NCBI RefSeq assembly: GCF_900129345.1
Contig: NZ_FQVK01000010.1
Span: 1 to 64,000, forward strand
DNA: 64,000 bases
Origin: Ruegeria intermedia
GTDB taxonomy: Bacteria > Pseudomonadota > Alphaproteobacteria > Rhodobacterales > Rhodobacteraceae
Direction of reading: 5' to 3'
The notes beneath the pieces were generated by a model that was not told the origin of the DNA, did no database searches, and worked only from the letters and a program-made list of their open reading frames with translations. Both the position numbers and the translations under genes were made by a program. Every line of letters begins with the position of its first letter. Within the stretch, counting starts at the first letter, position 1. Of this stretch, positions 30,748 to 40,379 are shown one piece after another.

Positions 30748-30774
30748 GTTCGATCTGGCCGCGGCCCGCGAGGG

Positions 30775-31557
30775 TTACTTGAACTCGGGCTTGCGGCCCT
30801 GCATCTGGGCCATCACCACTTCCATCTGGTCGGGTTTGCCGATCAGCTCGACCTGTTCGGCGGATTCGGCCAGCAGAACCTCGGCGCGCGACTTGGTTTC
30901 GGCCACCTCGATCAGACGTTTCGCGGCGCGGATGGCCGAGGGGCTCTTGCCCGCGATATCCTCGGCCAGCGCGATGGCTTCGGTCAGCGGATCATCCGAC
31001 AGGCTGGTGACCAACCCCCAGTCGGCGGCCTGAGCGGCACCGATGGGCCGCGCGGTATAGGTCAGCAGGCGCAGCACGTCGGACCGTACCAGTTTCGGCA
31101 ACAGGACCATGCCGCCCATGTCGGGGATGATGCCCCATTTCATCTCCATCACGGCCAGCTTGGCATCGGGATGGGCAATGCGGATATCGGCCCCCAGCGC
31201 GATCTGCAGACCACCGCCATAGGCCACGCCCTGAATGGCGCAGATCACCGGCACCGGCACGCGGCGCCAGATCAGCGCCAGTTCCTGCATCTCATTCGCG
31301 TCGTCATGGCTGCGGGTCATCAGCCACTCGGTCGGGTCCTTGTGCGCCATGGTCGCGAAACTGGCCATGTCGAGCCCCGCGCAGAAGCTTTTGCCCTCGC
31401 CCGACAGCACCACGGCCCGGGCGTCCGAGGCGGCGACCTCTTGCCCCGCCGCCAGGATCGCCTTGACCATCGCATCATCCAGCGCGTTCATCTTGTCGCC
31501 GCGGGTCAGGGTGACATGGGCGATGTGGTTCCTGTATTCGACTGATACGCGCGCCAT
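30775..31557 (-). CDS. Crotonase/enoyl-CoA hydratase-family protein
   Basis: 260 residues. The oxyanion hole motifs are GKSFCAGLDMASF and GVAYGGGLQIALGADIRIA. In typical enoyl-CoA hydratases two Glu residues act; the second is present (AVMEMKWGIIPDMGG) but the first position, in GGGLQIA, is Gln. A standard hydratase is therefore doubtful, and an isomerase, hydrolase or other crotonase reaction is possible. Start chosen at MARVSVEYRNHIAHVTLTRG. It is divergent from the aminotransferase gene at 31702. Confidence 0.88.
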   Translation of the reverse strand: MARVSVEYRNHIAHVTLTRGDKMNALDDAMVKAILAAGQEVAASDARAVVLSGEGKSFCAGLDMASFATMAHKDPTEWLMTRSHDDANEMQELALIWRRVPVPVICAIQGVAYGGGLQIALGADIRIAHPDAKLAVMEMKWGIIPDMGGMVLLPKLVRSDVLRLLTYTARPIGAAQAADWGLVTSLSDDPLTEAIALAEDIAGKSPSAIRAAKRLIEVAETKSRAEVLLAESAEQVELIGKPDQMEVVMAQMQGRKPEFK

Positions 31558-31701
31558 CTGGGCCTCCGGGTTTGATGTTCCGGGCAAACCATGCCCCGAA
31601 ACCCGCCGCCGACGCCAGCCCGACGTGAGGGCAGATCGGTGCGGACGCCCTGGCCCGATGCAAGGCTTGCCCCGGCCATGCCCTTGGGATTATCTGCGCC
31701 C

Positions 31702-32811
31702 ATGACCGGACCCAGATACACCCCGCTTGCCCAATCCCTGCCCGCAACCGTGCCCTTCGTCGGCCCCGAGACGCAAGAGCGCCAGCGCGGCGCCCCCTTC
31801 CTGGCCCGGCTGGGCGCGAACGAAAGCGTGTTCGGCCCCTCGCCCCGCGCGATCGAGGCGATGCGGCAGGCCGCTGGCGGCATCTGGATGTATGGCGATC
31901 CCGAAAACCACGATCTGCGCCATGCGCTGGCCGATCATCACGGCATCAGCCCCGACAACATCGTGGTCGGCGAAGGCATCGACGGGCTGCTGGGCTATCT
32001 GGTGCGCCTGATGGTCGCTCCGGGCGATGCGGTCGTGACCTCGGACGGGGCCTATCCCACCTTCAACTACCACGTCGCGGGCTATGGCGGGGCGATCCAC
32101 AAGGTGCCTTATTCCAACGATCACGAGGACCCGGCCGCCCTGTTCACCAAGGCGGCCGAGGTCGGGGCCAAGCTGGTCTATCTGGCCAACCCGGACAACC
32201 CGATGGGCAGCTGGCATCGCGGCGCGGACATCGTCACGGCGATGGACGCTCTGCCCGACGGCTGTCTGCTGGTCTTGGACGAGGCTTACGTGGAGTGCGC
32301 GCCCGACGGCACCGCCGCGCCGGTCGCGGCGGATGATCCGCGCGTGATCCGGATGCGCACCTTTTCCAAGGTTTTCGGCATGGCCGGCGCGCGGGTCGGC
32401 TATGCGATCGGAGCACCCGGGTTGATCTCGGCCTTCAACAAGGTGCGCAACCATTTCGGCATGAACCGCATCGCGCAGGCCGGTGCGCTGGCCGCCCTGC
32501 ACGATCAGGACTGGCTGGCGCAGGTTCAGACACGGATCGCCTCGGCCCGCGACCGGATCGGCGCGATTGCGCGTGACAACGGGCTGAGCCCGCTGCCCTC
32601 GGCCACCAATTTCGTGGCAATCGACTGTGGGCGCGACGGAGCATTTGCCAAGGCGGTGCTGGAGGCGCTGGTGGCGCAGGGGATCTTCGTGCGGATGCCC
32701 TTTGCAGCCCCGCAGAACCGCTGCATCCGCGTCAGTTGCGGCACCGAAGCCGACCTGAACGCCTTTGCCACCGCCCTGCCGCAGGCGCTGGCGGCGGCAC
32801 GCAGCGCTTAA
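31702..32811 (+). CDS. Histidinol-phosphate aminotransferase-like PLP enzyme
   Basis: 369 residues of class I/II aminotransferases. It has LGANESVFGPSPRA, YLANPDNPMGSW and the PLP lysine in TFSKVFGMAGARVGYAIG, close to HisC. Rhodobacteraceae commonly have more than one HisC-like protein, and no other his gene is near, so the substrate may be another amino acid and I leave the symbol empty. ATG 31702 is preferred over 31591, which lacks family similarity. Its stop overlaps that of the convergent class V aminotransferase by four bases. Confidence 0.88.
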   Translation: MTGPRYTPLAQSLPATVPFVGPETQERQRGAPFLARLGANESVFGPSPRAIEAMRQAAGGIWMYGDPENHDLRHALADHHGISPDNIVVGEGIDGLLGYLVRLMVAPGDAVVTSDGAYPTFNYHVAGYGGAIHKVPYSNDHEDPAALFTKAAEVGAKLVYLANPDNPMGSWHRGADIVTAMDALPDGCLLVLDEAYVECAPDGTAAPVAADDPRVIRMRTFSKVFGMAGARVGYAIGAPGLISAFNKVRNHFGMNRIAQAGALAALHDQDWLAQVQTRIASARDRIGAIARDNGLSPLPSATNFVAIDCGRDGAFAKAVLEALVAQGIFVRMPFAAPQNRCIRVSCGTEADLNAFATALPQALAAARSA

Positions 32812-33998
32812 CCTGCCAGAACCGCCGCCGCAGCCTCGAGCGCGCCGGACCCGCGCGGAATCTCCAGCGCGGCCATGGCGGTTTCGATGCCGCCCAACAT
32901 GCCCATGACCATGTGACCGTTCAGATGGCCCATGTGGCCCAACCGGAAACACGAGTCCTCGTCCGCCATGCCCAGCCCGATGCCAAGGGTAAGGCCCAGA
33001 TGCCGCTCGGTATAGCTGCGAAGGGGCGTGCCGCGCCCCTCGGTCAGGCGCAGGGCGGTGACGGCATGGCTGCGATGCGCGCGGTCGCCGACGTTCAGGT
33101 GCAGCGCCCCGCCTTCGGCCCAAGCCTCGCAGGCGGCCCAGACGGCTTGGGCCAGCCGCGCATGGCGGGCCCAGACCTGCTCAATCCCCTCGGCATGGAT
33201 CAGGTCCAGGGCGGCGCGTAGGCCGTACAGGTGATGCGTCGGCGCGGTGCCGCCGAAGTACTGATAGAACCAGTCGGGCTGTGATCGCGGCTGCCAGTCC
33301 CAATAGCCCGAAACACGCGGCATTGCGGCCCGTTTGCCCTTGGCCCGGTCGTTGAAGAACACGAAGGACATGCCCGCCGGGGTCATCAGCCCCTTCTGGC
33401 AGGCGGTGACCATGACATCGACGCCCCAGTCATCCATCTCGAACCGGTCGCAGCCCAGCGAGGCGATGCAATCCGCCATCAGCAATGCCGGGTGGTTCAG
33501 GTCGTCCAGCAGCGCCCGCAGCGCCGGAATGTCGTTGCGGATCGAGCTGGACGTGTCCACATGAACCGCCAGAACCGCCTTGATCCGGTGGTCTGCATCA
33601 GCCCGCAGGGCCTGCGCGATCCGATCCATGTCCCACGGGTTGGAGGGACCAAAATCGATCAGTTCGACCTTCACACCCAGACGCTCGGCCATTTCCGCCC
33701 AGCCGTGGCTGAACAGACCCGAGGCGGGCACGAGGACGGTCTCGCCGGGGGCCAGAACGTTGGACAGCGCCGCCTCCCACGCGCCGTGGCCGTTGGCGAT
33801 GTAGATCGCAACCTCGTGTCGAGTACGGGCCACGCGGCGCAGATCGGCCGTCAGGCCGGGCATCATCTCGACCAGTTCACCGGCATAGATATTGGGCGAC
33901 GGGCGGTGCATCGCCTGCAGCACCGCGTCGGGAATCACCGAAGGGCCGGGAATGGCCAAATAGTCGCGCCCCTGCGCGAGGAAATTACTGCCTGTCAT
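32808..33998 (-). CDS. Class V aminotransferase (alanine/serine-glyoxylate aminotransferase family)
   Basis: 396 residues. IPGPSVIPDAVLQAM is the family start, with NGHGAWEAALSNVLAPGE, DTSSSIRNDI and the PLP lysine in VTACQKGLMTPAGMSFV. The family exchanges amino groups between Ala, Ser or Asp and glyoxylate or pyruvate; roseobacters use such enzymes for glyoxylate and for phosphonate or taurine breakdown. The substrate cannot be assigned from context. Start MTGSNFLAQGRDYLAIPGP at 33998. Confidence 0.88.
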   Translation of the reverse strand: MTGSNFLAQGRDYLAIPGPSVIPDAVLQAMHRPSPNIYAGELVEMMPGLTADLRRVARTRHEVAIYIANGHGAWEAALSNVLAPGETVLVPASGLFSHGWAEMAERLGVKVELIDFGPSNPWDMDRIAQALRADADHRIKAVLAVHVDTSSSIRNDIPALRALLDDLNHPALLMADCIASLGCDRFEMDDWGVDVMVTACQKGLMTPAGMSFVFFNDRAKGKRAAMPRVSGYWDWQPRSQPDWFYQYFGGTAPTHHLYGLRAALDLIHAEGIEQVWARHARLAQAVWAACEAWAEGGALHLNVGDRAHRSHAVTALRLTEGRGTPLRSYTERHLGLTLGIGLGMADEDSCFRLGHMGHLNGHMVMGMLGGIETAMAALEIPRGSGALEAAAAVLAG

Positions 33999-34050
33999 GT
34001 GGGTCAACCTGCCTGTAATGGCGCCCACCCTAGCGCCCGGTCCGGCAAGG

Positions 34051-34686
34051 TCAATCCATCAACGCAGCCGCCTCACGCGCAAGGGCTTCGATCCCCGCCC
34101 AGTCGCCCTGCGCCACCATCTGTTTCGGGGCGACCCAGCTGCCGCCCGCGCAGATCACGTTGGGCAGAGACAGGTAGTCGCGCGCGTTGGCGGTTGATAC
34201 GCCGCCCGTCGGGCAGAAGGTGATCTGCGGCAGCGGCGCGCCGATCGCCTTGAGTGCGGGCGCCCCGCCCGAGGCTTCGGCCGGGAAGAACTTCAGCATG
34301 TCATAGCCCTGCTCGAGCAGGCGCATCGCCTCGGTCGCGGTGGCCGCGCCGGGCAGCAGCGGCAGGCCCTCGGCCTCACAGGCGGCGATCAGGGCATCGG
34401 TGCCCCCCGGCGATACGCCGAACTGGGCGCCCGCCTCTTTCGCGGCACGGACATCGTCGGGCGTGACCAGCGTGCCGGCCCCCACGACCCCGCCGGGCAC
34501 CTGCGCCATGGCGCGGATCGCGTCCAGCGCCGCGGGCGTGCGCAAGGTCACCTCGAGCGCGGGCAGGCCACCGGCCACCAGTGCCTCGGCCAGCGGGTGG
34601 GCATGGGCGGCGTCATCGACGACCAGAACCGGGACGATGGGCGCCAATGCGCAGATCTCGCGGGTGCGTTGGGTTTTTGCGGACAT
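34051..34686 (-). CDS. eda: 2-keto-3-deoxy-6-phosphogluconate (KDPG) aldolase
   Basis: 211 residues. LEVTLRTPAALDAI carries the conserved Glu and Arg, and the Schiff-base lysine is in DMLKFFPAEASGG. CPTGGVSTANARDYL closes the barrel and binds phosphate. It cleaves KDPG to pyruvate and glyceraldehyde 3-phosphate, the last Entner-Doudoroff step. Third gene of zwf-edd-eda, starting four bases after the edd stop. Confidence 0.96.
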   Translation of the reverse strand: MSAKTQRTREICALAPIVPVLVVDDAAHAHPLAEALVAGGLPALEVTLRTPAALDAIRAMAQVPGGVVGAGTLVTPDDVRAAKEAGAQFGVSPGGTDALIAACEAEGLPLLPGAATATEAMRLLEQGYDMLKFFPAEASGGAPALKAIGAPLPQITFCPTGGVSTANARDYLSLPNVICAGGSWVAPKQMVAQGDWAGIEALAREAAALMD

Positions 34687-34690
34687 GGGT

Positions 34691-36496
34691 TCAGGCTCCG
34701 AAAATGCTGGCACCGGCATCGGCCGAGCCGACGGCGTTGCGGAACGTCGTGAACAGGTCGCGGCCGACCCCGTATTGATGCGCCGAAAGATCGGCGGTGG
34801 CGACGGGGCGGTCCAGCACGCCGGGGGTCAGGATTTCAAGCTGGCCCCGCACCGCATCGACGCGCAGCAGGTCGCCGTCGCGCAGTTTGGCGATCGGGCC
34901 GCCATCCAGCGCCTCGGGGCAGACATGAATCGCCGCGGGCACTTTGCCCGAGGCCCCCGACATGCGGCCATCGGTGACCAGTGCCACCTTCTGCCCGCGC
35001 CCCTGAAGGATCGACAGGATCGGGGTCAGCGAGTGCAGTTCGGGCATGCCGTTGGCCTTGGGCCCCTGAAAACGGACAACGACGATGACATCGTCGGTGA
35101 ACTCGCCCGCCTTGAACGCGGCCTTGACCTCGTCCTGGTCGTGGAAGACGCGCACCGGGGCCTCGACCACCTGGTGTTCGGGCGCCACGGCCGAGACCTT
35201 CATCACGCCGGTGCCCAGATTTCCGGTCAGCCGCGACAGGCCGCCGGTGGGTTGGAACGGGTCATTGGCCGGGCGCAGGATCTTTTCGTTCAGGCTGTGG
35301 CCCGCGCCGTCCTGCCAGACCAGTTCGCCATCGATCAGCTTGGGTTCCTGCGTGTAGTGATGCAGCCCCTGCCCCGCCACGGTCAGCGTGTCGGGATGCA
35401 GCAGGCCTTCGTCCAGCAGCGTGCCGATGGCATACCCCAGCCCGCCCGCGGCGTGGAAATGGTTCACGTCCGCCAGACCGTTGGGATAGACCCGCGCGAC
35501 CAGGGGCACGACGCCCGAGATGTCCGAGAAATCCTGCCAGTCCAGCACGATGCCCCCGGCACGGGCCATGGCGATCAGGTGGATCAGCAGGTTGGTCGAC
35601 CCGCCCGTGGCCATCAGCCCCACGATGCCGTTCACGAAAGCCCGTTCGTCGAGGATCTGGCACACCGGCGTGTAATTGTTGCCCAGCGCGCTGAGCGACA
35701 GGGCGCGGCGGGCGCCTTCCTCGGTCAACGCATCGCGCAGCGGCGTGTTGGGGTTGACGAAGCTGGAGCCCGGCAGGTGCAGGCCCATGAACTCCATCAA
35801 CATCTGGTTGGTGTTGGCGGTGCCGTAGAAGGTGCAGGTGCCCGGCCCGTGATAGGCGGCCATCTCGGCGGCCATCAGTTCTTCGCGCGTGGCTTCGCCG
35901 GCGGCGAATTTCTGGCGTACCTTGGCCTTTTCGTCGTTGGGCAGGCCGCTGGTCATCGGGCCGGCGGGCAGGAACACCGCCGGCAGGTGGCCAAAGCTTT
36001 GCGCCGCAATTACCAGCCCCGGCACGATCTTGTCGCAGACCCCCAGGAACACCGCCGCGTCAAAGGTATTGTGGCTGAGCGCCACCGCCGCCGCCAGCGC
36101 GATCACGTCGCGCGAGAACAGAGACAGCTCCATCCCGGCCTCGCCTTGCGTGACGCCGTCACACATGGCCGGAACCCCACCCGCGACCTGCGCGGTGCCG
36201 CCTGCGGCACGGGCCGCGCGACGGATCAGTTCTGGATAGCGCTCGAACGGCTGATGCGCCGACAGCATGTCGTTATAGGCGGTGACGATGCCCAGATTGC
36301 CCACGCTGGTGGTTGCCAGAGTCTTTTGATCGGGGCCAGCCCCGGCATAGGCATGGGCCTGACCGCTGCAGGACAGATGCGCGCGGGACGGCCCGTCAGA
36401 CCGGGCCTGCTCCATCCGCTGCAGATAGGTACGGCGGGGATCGGCGCTGCGCTCGATTATCCTTTGGGTGACATCGGTGATGACGTCGTGAACCAT
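34691..36496 (-). CDS. edd: 6-phosphogluconate dehydratase
   Basis: 601 residues, full family length. [20 protein letters not shown] and [17 protein letters not shown] hold the conserved iron-sulphur and magnesium residues of the IlvD/Edd family, and [17 protein letters not shown] is the C-terminal signature. It dehydrates 6-phosphogluconate to KDPG. It starts one base after the zwf stop, so the two are coupled. Confidence 0.97.
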   Translation of the reverse strand: MVHDVITDVTQRIIERSADPRRTYLQRMEQARSDGPSRAHLSCSGQAHAYAGAGPDQKTLATTSVGNLGIVTAYNDMLSAHQPFERYPELIRRAARAAGGTAQVAGGVPAMCDGVTQGEAGMELSLFSRDVIALAAAVALSHNTFDAAVFLGVCDKIVPGLVIAAQSFGHLPAVFLPAGPMTSGLPNDEKAKVRQKFAAGEATREELMAAEMAAYHGPGTCTFYGTANTNQMLMEFMGLHLPGSSFVNPNTPLRDALTEEGARRALSLSALGNNYTPVCQILDERAFVNGIVGLMATGGSTNLLIHLIAMARAGGIVLDWQDFSDISGVVPLVARVYPNGLADVNHFHAAGGLGYAIGTLLDEGLLHPDTLTVAGQGLHHYTQEPKLIDGELVWQDGAGHSLNEKILRPANDPFQPTGGLSRLTGNLGTGVMKVSAVAPEHQVVEAPVRVFHDQDEVKAAFKAGEFTDDVIVVVRFQGPKANGMPELHSLTPILSILQGRGQKVALVTDGRMSGASGKVPAAIHVCPEALDGGPIAKLRDGDLLRVDAVRGQLEILTPGVLDRPVATADLSAHQYGVGRDLFTTFRNAVGSADAGASIFGA

Positions 36497-36497
36497 C

Positions 36498-37943
36498 TCA
36501 ACCTCCGATCTGGCGCCAGCGGCGCCCATCGCGATGCATCAGCATCAACGCGTCTTCCGGGCCGGAACTGCCCTGGTCATAGAGCGACGGACGGTCGCCG
36601 CGCTCTTCCCAGCCCTTGATGATGGGATCGACCCAAGCCCAGGCGGCCTCGACCTCGTCGCCGCGCATGAACAGGGTCTGGTCGCCGCGGATCACGTCCA
36701 TCACCAGCCGTTCATAGGCGTCCTGTGCGCGCACATCGGCACCCAGCGCCTCGGCAAAGCTCATGTCCAGCGCGACGTCCGTCAGGCGGAAGCCGCCCGG
36801 GCCGGGATCCTTGATCGTGGTGCGCAGGGTGATGCCCTCATCAGGCTGCAGGCGGATCACCAGAACGTTGCCGTGCAGCGGGCCGACATTGGGAAAGATC
36901 GTGTGCGGCGGGTCGCGGAAAAACACGGCGATTTCGGATTCACGCGCGCGCAGACGCTTGCCCGTGCGCAGATAGAACGGAACCCCCGCCCAGCGCCAGT
37001 TGCCCACGCGCACCTTCAGCGCGATGTAGCTTTCGGTCAGGCTGTCGGGGTTGCCCACATGGTCGACATAGCCGTCGCCGCCCTTGTCCGCCCGGTACTG
37101 GCCGCGGGCGATGTCGGTCGAGGCGACAGGTTCCAGTGCCTCGATCACCTTGACCTTTTCATTACGCACCGCGTTGGGCGAAAAAGTCGAGGGCGGCTCC
37201 ATCGCCGTCAGGCACAGAAGCTGCACCAGGTGGTTCTGCACCATGTCCCGCATCGCGCCGGACTGGTCGTAATAGGCGCCACGCCCTTCGACCCCGACGG
37301 TTTCGGCCACGGTGATCTGGACATGATCCACATGGGTCGCGTTCCACAGCGGCTCGAACAGCGAGTTGGCAAAGCGCAGCGCCATCAGGTTCTGCACCGT
37401 TTCCTTGCCCAGGTAATGGTCGATCCGATAGATCTGGTGTTCTTCGAAACAGGCGCGCAGACCTTCGTTCAGCGCCTTGGCCGAGGCCAGATCATGGCCA
37501 AAGGGTTTCTCGACCACGATGCGGCTGTCGGGCGTGGCAAGCCCGTGATCATGCAGGCGCTGTGCGATGCCGGGAAACAGTTTCGGACCGACCGACAGAT
37601 AAAAGGCGCGCACCACGTCAGGGCGCAGCGATTTGGCCAGCTTGTCCCAGCCGTTTTCGCCCAGCGCATCCACGGGCACGTATTCGACCCGCGCCAGAAA
37701 CCGGTCCAGCACGTCCTTTTTGAAGGACGGCGCGAATTCCTTCATCGACTTGCGCACCTGCGCGCGGAACCCGTCATCGTCCATATCCGACCGCGCGGTC
37801 CCGATGATGCGCGCATCTTCGGGCATCTGCCCCACTTCGAACCGATGGTAGAGGCCCGGCAGGATCTTGCGCTGGGCCAGATCTCCGGTCGCGCCGAACA
37901 GGACCAGATCGAACGGATCTACCGGAATTACGCGTGAAACCAT
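36498..37943 (-). CDS. zwf: Glucose-6-phosphate 1-dehydrogenase
   Basis: 481 residues. [20 protein letters not shown] is the NADP-binding N-terminus and [13 protein letters not shown] holds the catalytic His/Lys region. It oxidises glucose 6-phosphate to 6-phosphogluconolactone and feeds edd-eda. A 6-phosphogluconolactonase gene (pgl), often placed between zwf and edd in related bacteria, is absent here. Start ATG 37943; the extension to 38045 is not coding. A perfect palindrome lies 51-64 bases upstream of the ATG. Confidence 0.97.
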   Translation of the reverse strand: MVSRVIPVDPFDLVLFGATGDLAQRKILPGLYHRFEVGQMPEDARIIGTARSDMDDDGFRAQVRKSMKEFAPSFKKDVLDRFLARVEYVPVDALGENGWDKLAKSLRPDVVRAFYLSVGPKLFPGIAQRLHDHGLATPDSRIVVEKPFGHDLASAKALNEGLRACFEEHQIYRIDHYLGKETVQNLMALRFANSLFEPLWNATHVDHVQITVAETVGVEGRGAYYDQSGAMRDMVQNHLVQLLCLTAMEPPSTFSPNAVRNEKVKVIEALEPVASTDIARGQYRADKGGDGYVDHVGNPDSLTESYIALKVRVGNWRWAGVPFYLRTGKRLRARESEIAVFFRDPPHTIFPNVGPLHGNVLVIRLQPDEGITLRTTIKDPGPGGFRLTDVALDMSFAEALGADVRAQDAYERLVMDVIRGDQTLFMRGDEVEAAWAWVDPIIKGWEERGDRPSLYDQGSSGPEDALMLMHRDGRRWRQIGG

Positions 37944-37993
37944 GGCTGGCTCCCTTCTTCGGACAATCCGGCGCGGTCTGCAGCCAGACACCC

Positions 37994-38007
37994 TGTTACC
38001 GCTAACA
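37994..38007. promoter_or_regulatory. Operator-like palindrome upstream of zwf
   Basis: TGTTACCGCTAACA is a perfect five-base inverted repeat (TGTTA / TAACA) around CCGC, centred 57 bases before the zwf ATG. Its half site resembles those of LacI-family regulators of gluconate metabolism such as E. coli GntR (TGTTACC). It fits control of the whole zwf-edd-eda operon. The regulator itself is not in the window. Confidence 0.6.
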
Positions 38008-38089
38008 TTCGTGGCTTGGATAGAAAGGCCAAGCCCAAAAAGCAAGCCCGGATTTCGGAAACGGGTCTTTTTTCGCGGTCACCATGGCC

Positions 38090-40345
38090 TCAGCCGTTGG
38101 CGCGCAGATACTCCATGATCGCCGGACGCACCGATTGTTCGCCGCGATGGCGGGCGTCGGCGATGATCTTGCGAACCTCCTGCAGGTTGGACCGCAACAG
38201 CAGGCTTTTGACCGGGCCGATCGAGGCCGGGCGCATCGACAAGGTGCGGATGCCCATCGCCGCCAGGCACAGCGCCTCGATCGGGCGGCCGGCATCCTCG
38301 CCGCAGAAACTCAGCGGCGTGTCGGAAATTCCGCACCGTTCGACGATGCGCTCGATCAGGCTGAGGAAGCTGACATTCAGCGTGTCATAGCGGCGGCGCA
38401 CCAGCTCGTTCTCGCGGTCGGCGGCGAAGAAGAACTGCTTCAGGTCGTTGCCGCCGATCGAGATGAAATCGACCTCGTCAAAGAATTTCTGGGGGGCGAA
38501 GGCCAATGACGGTGTTTCCAGCATCGCCCCGATTTCAAGCGTTTCGGGCAGAACATGGCCCAGACGCTTTTCGCGTTCGATGGTCTTGTTCACCTCCCAC
38601 TTGGCCTCGCGGAACTCCTCGGCCTGCGCCACGAAGGGAAACATCACCGTCAACGGCCGCCCCTCGGCGGCGCGGATCAGGGCCTGCAGCTGCATGCGCA
38701 TGACCCCGCGCTTGTCCAGGCCCACGCGGATGGCGCGCCAGCCCAGCGCCGGGTTGGGTTCGGCGACATGCTTCATGTAGGGCAGCACCTTGTCCGACCC
38801 GATATCCAGCGTTCGGAACACCACGCGCTTGCCATCGGCCGAATCGAGTACGCGTTTGTACTGCGCCACCAGTTCGGACCGCTTCGGCATCTGGTTGCGG
38901 ATCAGGAACTGCAGTTCGGTGCGGAACAGGCCCACGCCCTCAGCCCCCGACGTCTTGAGCGACGGCAGGTCGGCCATCAGGCCGGCATTCATCACCAGAT
39001 TGATCCGCTCGCCATCCTTCGTCACGGTCGGGGTTTCGCGGATCGAGGCATAGCGTTTCTGCGCCTCGGCCTGCATGGCCATCTTGTCGCGGAAGGCGCT
39101 GACCACGGTATCCTCGGGGCGCAGATGCACGACGCCCTCGTCGCCATCGACAAGAATGTGATCACCGTTCAAGGCCTCGGTCGTGATCCGCCCCACATGC
39201 ACCACCAGCGGGATGGCCAGGGCGCGGGCGACGATGGCGGCATGGCTGCCGACCGAGCCTTCCTCGAGCACGATGCCCTTCAGCGACCGGCCGTATTCCA
39301 ACAGATCGCCCGGTCCGATATTGCGCGCCACCAGGATCGGATCAGGCGGCATCTCCTTGCCGTTGTCGCGGCCCTGCCCCGTCAGAATGCGCAGCAGCCG
39401 GTTCGACAGATCGTCCAGATCGGCCAGCCGCTCGCGCAGATAGGGGTCGGTGACCTGGCTCATCCGGGCGCGAGCCTGCGACTGTTCTTTTTCAACCGCC
39501 GCCTCGGCGCTGAGGCCGCGGGCGATATCCTCCTCCATCCGCCGCATCCAGCCCTTGGAATTGGCGAACATCCGATAGGCCTCGAGAACCTGCAATTGCT
39601 CGGTGTCACCCCCCCGCGAGATTTCCAGCATCTTGTCGACGCCCACGCGCAGTTCCTCGACGGCCGCGTTTAGGCGTTCAAGCTCGCGGTGCGGATCGTC
39701 GGCAATGGGGTTGGTGACCACGACGCGTGGTTCGTGCAGCCAGACATGGCCTTCGGCAGAACCTTCCTGTGCGGGGCCGCCCCGCAGCAACAGGGCTTGC
39801 TGGTGCAGCGGCGACAGGGCCGCCCCTTCGCCCACGAAGGCGCCCAGCTCGGCCATCTCGGCCAGCACCATCGCGACCACTTCCAAGGCATAGACCTCGT
39901 CGGCGGAAAACTCGCGCGCGTCGCGCGACTGCACGACCAGAACGCCCAGCTTCTGGCCCAGCCGCTGAATCGGCACGCCCAGGAACGACGAATACCGCTC
40001 CTCGCCGGTTTCCGGCATGTAGCGGAAACCCTTTGCCGCCGGCGCGTCGGCTGTATTGACCACCTCGCCGAACTTGGCCACGCGCCCCACCAGGCCCTCG
40101 CCCAGACGCATGCGGGTCTGGTGAACCGCTTCGGGGGCAAGCCCTTCGGTCGCGCAGAGTTCAAGGGTTTCGTCGTCGCGGAACAGGTAGATCGAGCACA
40201 CCTCGCACCGCATGCTGTCGGCAATCAGATGCGTGATCCGGTCAAGACGCTCCTGACCGGCCGCCTCGCTTGCCATCTCCTCGCGCAGCCGCCCCAGCAG
40301 CTTGCGGGATTCCGTTTCCATTCCGTCTGCCATCGCCCGGTTCAT
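38090..40345 (-). CDS. ptsP: PEP-protein phosphotransferase of the nitrogen PTS (EI-Ntr)
   Basis: 751 residues: a GAF domain at about residues 20-165, then the enzyme I domain with the phosphorylated His in GSHAAIVARALAIPLVV (about residue 367), and a PEP-binding TIM barrel ending with GGNDLKQFFFAADRENELV and SFCGEDAGRP. In the nitrogen PTS it passes phosphate from PEP to NPr and EIIA-Ntr, regulating carbon, nitrogen and potassium balance. It lies 34 bases downstream of lysC, an arrangement I recall as common in alphaproteobacteria. Start may be ATG 40345 or 40333; the ribosome binding site does not decide. Confidence 0.95.
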   Translation of the reverse strand: MNRAMADGMETESRKLLGRLREEMASEAAGQERLDRITHLIADSMRCEVCSIYLFRDDETLELCATEGLAPEAVHQTRMRLGEGLVGRVAKFGEVVNTADAPAAKGFRYMPETGEERYSSFLGVPIQRLGQKLGVLVVQSRDAREFSADEVYALEVVAMVLAEMAELGAFVGEGAALSPLHQQALLLRGGPAQEGSAEGHVWLHEPRVVVTNPIADDPHRELERLNAAVEELRVGVDKMLEISRGGDTEQLQVLEAYRMFANSKGWMRRMEEDIARGLSAEAAVEKEQSQARARMSQVTDPYLRERLADLDDLSNRLLRILTGQGRDNGKEMPPDPILVARNIGPGDLLEYGRSLKGIVLEEGSVGSHAAIVARALAIPLVVHVGRITTEALNGDHILVDGDEGVVHLRPEDTVVSAFRDKMAMQAEAQKRYASIRETPTVTKDGERINLVMNAGLMADLPSLKTSGAEGVGLFRTELQFLIRNQMPKRSELVAQYKRVLDSADGKRVVFRTLDIGSDKVLPYMKHVAEPNPALGWRAIRVGLDKRGVMRMQLQALIRAAEGRPLTVMFPFVAQAEEFREAKWEVNKTIEREKRLGHVLPETLEIGAMLETPSLAFAPQKFFDEVDFISIGGNDLKQFFFAADRENELVRRRYDTLNVSFLSLIERIVERCGISDTPLSFCGEDAGRPIEALCLAAMGIRTLSMRPASIGPVKSLLLRSNLQEVRKIIADARHRGEQSVRPAIMEYLRANG

Positions 40346-40379
40346 CCTGCGGTGTCAGGCGGGACCTTGGCCGAAATGC

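Noticed and set aside
38013-38035. GGCTTGG/CCAAGCC hairpin after the ptsP stop as a terminator
   Set aside because: No T-run on the minus strand, and it lies close to the zwf operator, so its role is unclear.
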